A program made the position numbers and the translations under genes. Below, in pieces: positions 1 to 5,162 of a stretch of DNA of 5,162 nucleotides (position 1 is its first letter; the number at the start of each line of letters is the position of its first letter). This DNA is from Bacillota bacterium (GTDB lineage Bacteria > Bacillota > Clostridia > Tissierellales > Sedimentibacteraceae), in contig JARBUP010000235.1 in NCBI GenBank assembly GCA_029239575.1, positions 1 through 5,162 on the forward strand, in the 5' to 3' direction. The notes beneath the pieces were generated by a model. That model saw only the letters and a list, made by a program, of their open reading frames with translations, searched no databases and had not been told where the DNA came from.

Positions 1-132
1 GTATCTGCAGTTGTTCAAAACAATTCAGCAACAGCTGAAGAAAGTGCTGCAGCTAGTGAGGAACTATCAGGACAAGCACAGATTTTAAAAGAATTAGTAA
101 ATAAGTACACACTTAAATCTTTTAACGTGTAA
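1..132 (+). CDS. Methyl-accepting chemotaxis protein, C-terminal end (partial)
   Basis: This is the end of a chemoreceptor gene whose start lies outside the window. Frame 1 is open from the first base and stops at TAA 130-132, giving 43 residues. It reads VSAVVQNNSATAEESAAASE, followed by a short tail ending in LKSFNV. The AT-A-EE-S-AAA-SEEL pattern is the last part of the MCP cytoplasmic coiled coil, near the C-terminal methylation helix. The product would be a membrane receptor that controls the CheA kinase. The matching stretch of the next gene (from 2357) is nearly identical in protein, with 19 consecutive identical residues, so the two are tandem paralogues. There is no C-terminal NWETF-type CheR/CheB tether, which is usual for clostridial receptors. 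The sensor type cannot be told from this piece. Confidence 0.93.
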   Translation, partial: VSAVVQNNSATAEESAAASEELSGQAQILKELVNKYTLKSFNV

Positions 133-143
133 CTGTAAATGTT

Positions 144-160
144 GGAGGCATATACCTCTT
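144..160 (+). terminator. Weak terminator-like hairpin after the first MCP
   Basis: GAGG (145-148) can pair with CCTC (155-158) around a six-base loop, followed by only TT. It lies 12 bases after the stop of the upstream MCP. The stem is short and has no real T-run of its own, so it would be a poor terminator alone. It resembles the stronger hairpin at 289-309: both read GAGGCATA, then a short spacer, then CCTCTT. Confidence 0.3.
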
Positions 161-190
161 GGAATTATGACAAAGTATTTTTTTTATTTT

Positions 191-264
191 TGTCATCCTG
201 AGTGATAGCGAAGGATCTTATTATTTCAATAATAAATAGATTCTTCACGACCTTCAGAATGACA
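191..264. repeat. Imperfect palindromic repeat, dispersed-element type
   Basis: The left arm 191-218 begins TGTCATCCTGA and ends GAAGGATCT. The right arm 238-264 reads AGATTCTTC, then seven bases, then TCAGAATGACA. The outer 11 bp pair with one C-A mismatch and the inner 9 bp pair with one G-T wobble. A short AT stem (221-225 with 231-235) closes the top, and an unpaired internal bulge (202-209 against 247-253) lies between the outer and inner stems. The arms resemble, from memory, a GTCATYCTGAGCGAAGCGAAGRATCT palindrome seen many times between genes in Clostridia and some other phyla. That makes it a REP- or MITE-like non-coding element. No transposase and no clear target duplication are visible. 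Confidence 0.65.
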
Positions 265-288
265 CTATATGGGGTTTGTTATAGTCTG

Positions 289-309
289 AGAGGCATAGTG
301 CCTCTTTTT
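289..309 (+). terminator. Rho-independent terminator between the two MCP genes
   Basis: A perfect 7-bp stem AGAGGCA (289-295) with TGCCTCT (299-305), a TAG loop, and a T-run through 309. It lies 157 bases past the stop of the first MCP and just before the promoter of the second. It is probably the true end of the upstream transcript. Confidence 0.8.
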
Positions 310-334
310 ATTATTTACTTTGAAATATTTATAT

Positions 335-361
335 TAAACTTTTGTGAAAAAATGTCGATAA
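335..361 (+). promoter_or_regulatory. Sigma-D (sigma-28) type promoter for the second MCP
   Basis: TAAA at 335-338, a 15-base spacer, and GTCGATAA at 354-361. The Bacillus/Clostridium flagellar sigma factor consensus is TAAA, about 15 bases, then GCCGATAT. The -35 element therefore matches fully, the spacing is right, and the -10 element matches at 6 of 8 bases. Transcription would begin near 368, leaving about 70 untranslated bases before ATG 438. Chemoreceptor genes are common sigma-D targets, which supports the call. Confidence 0.65.
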
Positions 362-424
362 TCTAAATGTATGTAAAAATTAATTAATTTATAGGAAAAT
401 GTTTTATTAATTTTTATAATAAAT

Positions 425-440
425 AAAGGAGAGTTAAATG
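425..440 (+). promoter_or_regulatory. Strong ribosome binding site and ATG marking the original MCP start
   Basis: AAAGGAGAG (425-433) stands six bases (counted from GGAG) before ATG 438-440. This is the best ribosome site in the window. The ATG at 542, by contrast, has no purine-rich site upstream and falls inside a membrane helix. The site shows where MCP translation is meant to begin, although the frame opened here ends at TAG 480-482. Confidence 0.8.
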
Positions 441-541
441 AAGCGTATTGGGATTAAGAAAAAAGTAAAGGGATTAGATTAGAAAAAATCAGCATTAAAC
501 AACAAATACAAATTAATATTATATCAATTGTAGTAATTGCA
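438..541 (+). pseudogene. Displaced 5' end of the MCP gene (35 codons split by a frameshift)
   Basis: From ATG 438 the reading is MKRIGIKKK, then VKGLD and a stop at 480. If the frame moves back one base within the run of six A (459-464), the reading continues as SKGIRLEKISIKQQ and then IQINIISIVVIA, directly into the ATG at 542. The result is a normal MCP N-terminus: a basic cytoplasmic stretch followed by a first membrane helix. One extra A in the run would restore the gene. The frame used after 542 has no ATG, GTG or TTG between its upstream stop (455-457) and 542. The break may be a true mutation, a phase-variable tract, slippage during expression, or a sequencing error. Confidence 0.75.
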
Positions 542-2515
542 ATGATAATATTAGGAGCAGTTACGTCTTATTTAAACTATAATACTGCTTTAAATACATT
601 AGAAAAGACAATAAAAGAAACATCCACGGCATCAGCTAAAATTATACAAGTAGAAATTGAAATTTATAAAACAATGGCCAACAGCATTGGTCTATTAACT
701 AATATATCTGATAAACATGTTAAATTTGCAGATAAAAAAGTAACTTTAGAAAATATAAAAAACAAATATGATCTATATGATATTTATTTAATATCTGATA
801 AAGGTTATGCTGAATCTATTAAAGATAATAATGGCAAAATATACCCTATAAAAGAATTAAATTATTTTAAAGAAACCATGTCTGGTAATACTGCAATAGT
901 AGAACCAAGATTTAGTGAAGAATCTGGTAAATATATTCTTGGAGTAGCTGCTCCCCTTTGGGAAAATGGAGTAAGTGGAAGTAAAGTTGTTGGAGCTATT
1001 TTAGTAGAATTCGACCTAAAATATTTGTCAGATGCTATTTCTGATATAGAAGTTGGTGAAGGTGGTTTTTGCTCAATTATAGATAAGAATGGTAATGTTT
1101 TAGCACATAAGGAATATGAACGTGTATTAAATTCAGAAAACATAATTAAATCGTCAAAAGAAGATAAAAACAATAAAGATTTAGCTTCATTAGCTGATAT
1201 TGAAACAAAGATGCTTAATGGAGAAATAAAATTTGGAAGTTATTCAGCGAATAAAGCATCAAATTTTTTGTCATTTGCGCCTATTGAGGGTACAGATGGT
1301 TGGGGTATGTTGACAAGTACTCCTAAACAACAATATTTATTAAGTACATATATGAGTATGATTATAACTACAATTTTAGTTTTTTTAGCAATCTTTGCAT
1401 CTATTTTAATTGCAAGGAAAATGTCAAAACAAATCGCAGACCCTATAACATATTGTGCTGAAAGAATTAAGAGTTTAAGTGAAGGTGATTTAAAAACAGA
1501 AATCATTCATACAGACAGAGAAGATGAAATTGGCCTTCTCGTTAAATCATTAAGCTCCACAGTAAAAGGATTAAATAATGTAGTTAGTGATATTTCATAT
1601 CACCTTGGTGCCCTTGAAAATGGAGACTATACAACAGAAGTAACTTTGGATTATTTAGGCGATTTTGATTCTATCGAATGGTCATTAAAAGGTATTATAA
1701 AATCATTAAACAATACAATGAAACAAATAGATGAAAGTGCAGAACAAGTTGCAAGTGGTTCTGAGCAAGTTTCAGCAGGTTCTCAGGCTTTATCTCAAGG
1801 GGCTACAGAGCAAGCAAGCTCCATAGAAGAATTGGCAGCAACAGTAAATGAAATAACTGAACAAATAAATGAAACAGCTAAAAATGCAGAGAATGCAAAA
1901 GAAGCAACATCTGATGCAGTTTTTGAAATAAAATTGTTTGATGAAAGAAATGTTGAGATGGGTAAAGCTATGAATGAAATAACTGAAACATCTTCTCAAA
2001 TTGGTAAAATAATCAAAACCATAGAGGATATTGCTTTCCAAACAAATATTCTTGCTTTAAATGCTGCTGTTGAAGCTGCAAGAGCTGGTTCAGCTGGTAA
2101 GGGATTTGCTGTCGTAGCAGATGAAGTTCGTAATCTTGCATCAAAAAGTGCTGAAGCAGCAAAAAATACAACACAGCTAATAGAAAATTCATTAAGAGCT
2201 GTTGATAATGGAAGAAAAATATCGGAAAAAACGGAAGAATCATTAAAATCAATAGTTAATAAATCAAATACAGCTTTTAAACTTGTAGAGGAAATAGCAT
2301 CTGCTGCTGAACAGCAAGCTATAGGTGCATCGCAAATAACCATTGGTATAGAACAAATATCTTCAGTTGTTCAAAATAATTCAGCTACTGCAGAAGAAAG
2401 TGCAGCAGCCAGTGAAGAATTAAATAGCCAAGCACAAATGCTAAAAAATCTTGTGGAAAATATAAAATTAAAAGATAATATATTTAGTACTAATGAAGGA
2501 AATGGAAAAGCTTAG
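542..2515 (+). CDS. Methyl-accepting chemotaxis protein with dCache-like sensor (5' end frameshifted)
   Basis: A transmembrane chemoreceptor that would signal to CheA through CheW. Numbered from ATG 542, it has 657 residues; joined to the 438 start it would have 692, normal for a clostridial MCP. Order: the second half of TM1 (1-10); an extracellular dCache-like domain (about 25-260) with the LNYFKE, GKYILGVAAPLW and VVGAILVEFD blocks; TM2 (about 270-290); HAMP (about 292-345); a linker with a second HAMP-like stretch (DYLGDFDSI from 370); and the signalling coiled coil (about 393-640). The hairpin tip has FQTNILALNAAVEAARAG and GKGFAVVADEVRNLA, the CheA/CheW contact region (about 498-533). 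Methylation helices flank the tip, with SQGATEQASSIEELA on the N-terminal side and SATAEESAAASEEL on the C-terminal side. I do not see the RxWY amino-acid-binding motif of dCache_1AA, so the ligand is unknown. The frame from 542 lacks a complete TM1 and a ribosome site, so it is probably not translated alone. Confidence 0.93.
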   Translation: MIILGAVTSYLNYNTALNTLEKTIKETSTASAKIIQVEIEIYKTMANSIGLLTNISDKHVKFADKKVTLENIKNKYDLYDIYLISDKGYAESIKDNNGKIYPIKELNYFKETMSGNTAIVEPRFSEESGKYILGVAAPLWENGVSGSKVVGAILVEFDLKYLSDAISDIEVGEGGFCSIIDKNGNVLAHKEYERVLNSENIIKSSKEDKNNKDLASLADIETKMLNGEIKFGSYSANKASNFLSFAPIEGTDGWGMLTSTPKQQYLLSTYMSMIITTILVFLAIFASILIARKMSKQIADPITYCAERIKSLSEGDLKTEIIHTDREDEIGLLVKSLSSTVKGLNNVVSDISYHLGALENGDYTTEVTLDYLGDFDSIEWSLKGIIKSLNNTMKQIDESAEQVASGSEQVSAGSQALSQGATEQASSIEELAATVNEITEQINETAKNAENAKEATSDAVFEIKLFDERNVEMGKAMNEITETSSQIGKIIKTIEDIAFQTNILALNAAVEAARAGSAGKGFAVVADEVRNLASKSAEAAKNTTQLIENSLRAVDNGRKISEKTEESLKSIVNKSNTAFKLVEEIASAAEQQAIGASQITIGIEQISSVVQNNSATAEESAAASEELNSQAQMLKNLVENIKLKDNIFSTNEGNGKA

Positions 2516-2534
2516 AATAAAATTATAAAGCCAA

Positions 2535-2590
2535 AAAATGGTACCTTTAGATAGGACTTTTCAAACTGTCCTTTCTAAAGGTACCATTTT
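2535..2590. terminator. Long hairpin terminator after the MCP, possibly bidirectional
   Basis: Arms 2535-2557 and 2568-2590 pair at 22 of 23 positions (one T-T mismatch at 2552/2573) around a 10-base loop. Each arm contains GGTACC. The outer ends are AAAA and TTTT, followed by ATTTAATT, so the structure can stop transcription in either direction. It starts 19 bases after the MCP stop. The stem is much longer than terminators usually need, so it could also be a palindromic repeat unit serving as a terminator. Confidence 0.85.
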
Positions 2591-2766
2591 ATTTAATTGT
2601 AATTGTCTTTCAAATAAAGATTTTAAAATAATAGAAATATCGTCGCTTGTTATATTGAAAAAAATACAGCCATAATTCTAAAATATAGTTTTAAAATAAG
2701 TAATTTATAATATATCATATTAATTTAAATCAATTTTCAACACTTTATGACAAATTAATATATAAA
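2591..2766. other. AT-rich intergenic stretch with no recognised feature
   Basis: Between the MCP terminator and the promoter of the HD-GYP gene I see no open frame with a ribosome site, no RNA gene and no convincing hairpin. TTTTAAAATAA occurs twice here, which is expected in such AT-rich sequence. I looked for the conserved parts of a cyclic-di-GMP riboswitch, as a phosphodiesterase gene follows, and found none. Confidence 0.5.
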
Positions 2767-2795
2767 TTGACATAACTATGATTTTTCTGTAAAAT
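2767..2795 (+). promoter_or_regulatory. Sigma-A promoter for the HD-GYP gene
   Basis: TTGACA (2767-2772) is a perfect -35 element. After exactly 17 bases comes TAAAAT (2790-2795), which is 5 of 6 to TATAAT. Transcription would begin near 2802, leaving a leader of about 40 bases before GTG 2842. No sigma-D-like element was found here, so this gene appears to use the housekeeping sigma factor, unlike the MCP before it. Confidence 0.75.
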
Positions 2796-2832
2796 ATTGT
2801 TAATTTGATTAAAATATTTTAAATATACATAA

Positions 2833-2844
2833 GAGGGTATTGTG
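2833..2844 (+). promoter_or_regulatory. Ribosome binding site deciding a GTG start
   Basis: GAGGG (2833-2837) precedes GTG 2842-2844; the spacing from GAGG is five bases. An in-frame TAA at 2830-2832 excludes any start further upstream, and a start downstream would cut into the first membrane helix. GTG is therefore the start. Confidence 0.75.
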
Positions 2845-4836
2845 GAAAATAATAAAAATATATTTATTAATATTGTTAAAAATCGACTTTTAATCCTTTT
2901 AAGTTTAATTATATTCTTAGTATTTATACTAATATTAATATTTGCGTTAACAATTCATTACAATGGTGAAAAAGATGATTTGTATAATGCGCTGAGCGAA
3001 CAACATATGTTGATTCAGAAAATTACTAAGGATGCAAATAGAAAACAAGTAATTTTAAGCGCTTTAACATATGGACATGGTGTTAAACCAGATGAAATAT
3101 TGAATGAAAGACTCAATATAATTAATGAAAAATTAAAAAGCAATAAACTTGCTTTTGAAAATAAAATTAAATTATTAAAATTAGATAATGATAATTCGTA
3201 CTACAGTAATAAATTAATTAATTTATTTAAACCAGGATTGATAATAGACACTGAAAAATATGTTGATGATTTTAAATGGACTGAATTTAGTGAAGAAGTT
3301 GATATTATTATATATAATAATGAAAAAAATTATGAAAGCGAAAAAGCTATAGAATTTATAAATACACATAGCGATCAGCTTGCAAATAACTGGAATAATG
3401 TATCTGTTAAAATTATGGATATCCATAAATATAGCACAAATATTAACTTATCTATAATGATTATTATTTTTATAATCATTGTTTTAACACTTTTTATAGC
3501 GATTTTTCAGTTAAATAAATATTTAGTAGGTCCATTAAGTTTGTTGTACATAGGATTAAATAATTATAATTTAATTAGTTATAAAACTAAAAATAATAGT
3601 AAATTATCAAATAAAAATGATTTATCATTAGTAGTTAATGAAATAAAATCGAGATTTGACAAGCTTGCTAAATTAATTGAATTAATTGAAAATTTAAATA
3701 AAGATGTATCATTTGAAGGTATTTTAAAGTATATTCATTCTTCTTTTTATGATTTTATTCCTTATTCTCACATAGGTGTTGCTTTATTACATGATGATTG
3801 TGAAACACTTGAAGCATCCTACGGAATATCAGACCATACCATTGAAGATATATCTGTGAAAATGGTTGGTTTAAAAGTAAATATTAATAATACAAGCTTA
3901 ATAAAAGTAGTTGAAAGCGGAATTCCGAGGGTTATAAATGACTTGAATAAATATGTAAATAATAATGGTAGACAAAATTACTACAATAAAATATTTATAG
4001 AAGCTGGAATAAAATCCTCTATCACTTTGCCACTCATAATAAATGGTAAAACAGTTGGAATAATATTTTTTTCATCGGTTCATAAAAACATTTATAAAAC
4101 TGAACATATAAAATTTTTAGAAACTTTGTCAAGCAGTATAGCTCTAAGTTTTAATAAAAATATTTTTATTGATGAACTTTTGTATAGCACTTTAATAGCC
4201 CTTGTAAAAATGTCAGAAGCAAGGGATGAAGATACTGGTGACCACCTCGATAGGATGAAAAAATATTCTATTAAAATAGCCGAATTATTATTGGAAGATG
4301 GCATTTATGAAAATGAAATAACTGTTCGCTTTTTAAAAGATATTGAAAGATTCAGCCCCATGCATGATATAGGTAAAGTTGGAGTTAAGGACGGTATATT
4401 GTTAAAGCCAGGGAAGCTTAGCCTTGAGGAGTTTGAAATTATGAAGAAACATGCTGTTTATGGGGGAGAAATTTTAAGGGCAGCAGAATGCAACATCAAT
4501 AAACAAAATCATAGCATGTTTAAAATGGGCATTGAAATCGCTGAAGGACATCATGAAAAATGGAATGGAACAGGATATCCTAATAAGAAATCAGGTTATG
4601 ATATACCTTTAAGTGCAAGAATTGTTGCAGTGGGGGATGTATTTGATGCATTGACAAGCAAAAGACCATATAAAGAAGCTATTAATTTTGAAGAATCTTT
4701 CAATTATATAGTTGAAGGAAGAGGAATCCATTTTGATCCCAACATAGTAGATTGCTTTATAAGACATAAAAGTGAAATATTTCAATTATATTCTGATAAT
4801 CAAAAATACATAACTAAAAATGTTCATGCATCATAA
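2842..4836 (+). CDS. Membrane sensor with GAF and HD-GYP domains, predicted c-di-GMP phosphodiesterase
   Basis: 664 residues, predicted to hydrolyse cyclic-di-GMP at the cytoplasmic face of the membrane. Order: TM1 (16-38); an extracellular, probably helical sensor region (39-200) that I do not recognise; TM2 (201-223); a degenerate HAMP-like and coiled-coil linker (224-288, with VGPL at 229-232); GAF (about 289-440); HD-GYP (about 446-645). The HD-GYP signature is complete: TGDH (H468), HDIGK (H508, D509, K512), KKH (H537), HHEKWNGTGYP (H570, H571, GYP 578-580), GDVFDAL (D599) and RPYK. The position four residues before H468, where trinuclear enzymes have Glu, is D464. The usual Asp of HHExxDGxGYP is N575. 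Established knowledge: this family cleaves c-di-GMP to pGpG or GMP, and a few members act on 3'3'-cGAMP. No GGDEF or EAL domain is present. The gene has its own promoter and terminator, so it is monocistronic. The GAF ligand and external signal are unknown. Confidence 0.92.
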   Translation: MENNKNIFINIVKNRLLILLSLIIFLVFILILIFALTIHYNGEKDDLYNALSEQHMLIQKITKDANRKQVILSALTYGHGVKPDEILNERLNIINEKLKSNKLAFENKIKLLKLDNDNSYYSNKLINLFKPGLIIDTEKYVDDFKWTEFSEEVDIIIYNNEKNYESEKAIEFINTHSDQLANNWNNVSVKIMDIHKYSTNINLSIMIIIFIIIVLTLFIAIFQLNKYLVGPLSLLYIGLNNYNLISYKTKNNSKLSNKNDLSLVVNEIKSRFDKLAKLIELIENLNKDVSFEGILKYIHSSFYDFIPYSHIGVALLHDDCETLEASYGISDHTIEDISVKMVGLKVNINNTSLIKVVESGIPRVINDLNKYVNNNGRQNYYNKIFIEAGIKSSITLPLIINGKTVGIIFFSSVHKNIYKTEHIKFLETLSSSIALSFNKNIFIDELLYSTLIALVKMSEARDEDTGDHLDRMKKYSIKIAELLLEDGIYENEITVRFLKDIERFSPMHDIGKVGVKDGILLKPGKLSLEEFEIMKKHAVYGGEILRAAECNINKQNHSMFKMGIEIAEGHHEKWNGTGYPNKKSGYDIPLSARIVAVGDVFDALTSKRPYKEAINFEESFNYIVEGRGIHFDPNIVDCFIRHKSEIFQLYSDNQKYITKNVHAS

Positions 4837-4880
4837 TAAATGGCTACTTCAAATTTTTAGTAGAATTAAATTTATAAAAT

Positions 4881-4923
4881 GAAATCCAATAAATTAAGTT
4901 TAGTTTAATGGATTTCTATTTTT
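4881..4923 (+). terminator. Rho-independent terminator after the HD-GYP gene
   Basis: GAAATCCA (4881-4888) pairs with TGGATTTC (4909-4916). The stem continues inward to 4895/4902 with one A-A mismatch and one T-G wobble, closing on a six-base loop. The T-rich run TATTTTT (4917-4923) follows. It lies 44 bases after the stop codon. Confidence 0.8.
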
Positions 4924-4924
4924 A

Positions 4925-4953
4925 TGGACAATTATTATAAAAAATATTATAAT
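4925..4953 (+). promoter_or_regulatory. Sigma-A promoter for the lipid kinase gene
   Basis: TGGACA (4925-4930) is 5 of 6 to the -35 consensus. After a 17-base spacer comes a perfect TATAAT (4948-4953). Transcription would begin near 4960, about 30 bases before ATG 4991. The -35 element begins one base after the T-run of the preceding terminator, so the lipid kinase should be expressed separately from the HD-GYP gene. Confidence 0.75.
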
Positions 4954-4990
4954 TCAATGTAAGCGCAAATAACAAATAAGCGAGGCTTAA

Positions 4991-5162
4991 ATGAAATATA
5001 TATTTGTAATTAATCCTGTTGCTGGAAAAGGAAGTATTCAAAATCATATTATAAATAATATTAAAGATTACTTTGAAAATATAGAACAAGAATATGAAAT
5101 TTATATTACTAAATTTAAAGGTGATGCTAAAGAGTATGTTTCAAAACGATGTGATGAGATAA
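4991..5162 (+). CDS. Diacylglycerol kinase family lipid kinase, N-terminal part (partial)
   Basis: The first 57 codons of a gene that runs off the window. The start MKYIFVINPVAGKG matches the opening beta strand and N-P-x-A-G-K-G nucleotide-binding loop (N8 to G14) of the DAGK catalytic family, which includes DgkB, YegS and BmrU. Members phosphorylate diacylglycerol or related lipids with ATP at the inner membrane face. The GGDGT motif that would confirm the call lies beyond the edge; full family members have about 290-300 residues. ATG 4991 is chosen because GAGG (4982-4985) precedes it by five bases and the conserved strand begins at once. The frame is open to the window end. Lipid substrate and exact subfamily cannot be assigned from this fragment. 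Confidence 0.85.
   Translation, partial: MKYIFVINPVAGKGSIQNHIINNIKDYFENIEQEYEIYITKFKGDAKEYVSKRCDEI

Noticed and set aside
372..418. Regulatory hairpin in the MCP leader (AAAAATTAAT 375-384 with ATTAATTTTT 406-415)
   Set aside because: The stem is almost all A-T, with a 21-base loop, and such pairs arise easily by chance in this composition. It also leaves the ribosome site free.
438..482. A 14-codon leader peptide controlling the MCP
   Set aside because: Possible in principle, but the codons up to the A run join perfectly with the upstream part of the MCP frame to make a normal receptor N-terminus, so a broken start fits better.
862..2343. Open frames on the minus strand inside the MCP gene (862-1173, 1240-1506, 1790-2041, 1996-2343, 2013-2252)
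   Set aside because: They lie opposite strongly conserved MCP coding sequence and show no recognisable domains. They are shadows of the real gene.
2621..2700. TTTTAAAATAA repeated twice as a possible operator
   Set aside because: Self-complementary AT-rich words of this kind are expected by chance here, and they are not placed symmetrically around the promoter.
2591..2841. Cyclic-di-GMP riboswitch upstream of the phosphodiesterase gene
   Set aside because: No conserved riboswitch core was found, and the predicted leader from the promoter at 2767-2795 is only about 40 bases, too short for one.
3223..4304. Minus-strand open frames inside the HD-GYP gene (3223-3426, 4092-4304)
   Set aside because: Low-complexity products opposite the TM2, GAF and HD-GYP coding sequence; they look like shadows.
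1..5162. CRISPR array, tRNA or rRNA gene, phage or defence genes
   Set aside because: No regularly spaced repeats, no tRNA-like cloverleaf sequence and no matching protein families were seen on either strand.

Overview
The window is about 70-75% A+T, with strong Shine-Dalgarno sites, sigma-A-type promoters, one sigma-D-like promoter and factor-independent terminators between genes. This fits a motile, low-GC Gram-positive bacterium, most likely Clostridium in the broad sense. The species cannot be named from the sequence. All genes read on the + strand, and each appears to be its own transcription unit.

Region by region: 1-132 is the last 43 codons of a methyl-accepting chemotaxis protein (MCP). 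The gap at 133-437 holds a terminator-like hairpin, an imperfect palindromic repeat of dispersed-element type (191-264), a good terminator (289-309) and a sigma-D-like promoter (335-361). A second, nearly complete MCP follows (open frame 542-2515). Its natural start seems to be the ATG at 438, which has a strong ribosome site. A one-base frame change at a run of six A separates that start from the rest of the gene. Next come a very long terminator hairpin (2535-2590), about 175 bp of AT-rich sequence with no recognised feature, and a near-consensus promoter (2767-2795). This promoter leads to a two-TM sensor protein with GAF and HD-GYP domains, a predicted cyclic-di-GMP phosphodiesterase (2842-4836, GTG start). 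A terminator (4881-4923) is followed one base later by a consensus-like promoter (4925-4953) and the first 57 codons of a diacylglycerol-kinase-family lipid kinase (4991 to the window end).

How the genes may work together: two tandem MCPs feed chemotaxis, and the neighbouring HD-GYP protein would lower cyclic-di-GMP, which generally favours motility over attachment. The link is inferred from adjacency and family knowledge. The lipid kinase has its own promoter and probably belongs to a separate function. I see no defence system, CRISPR array, tRNA, rRNA or transposase gene. The points most worth a second look are the frameshift at the MCP start and the nested repeat structure at 133-310.
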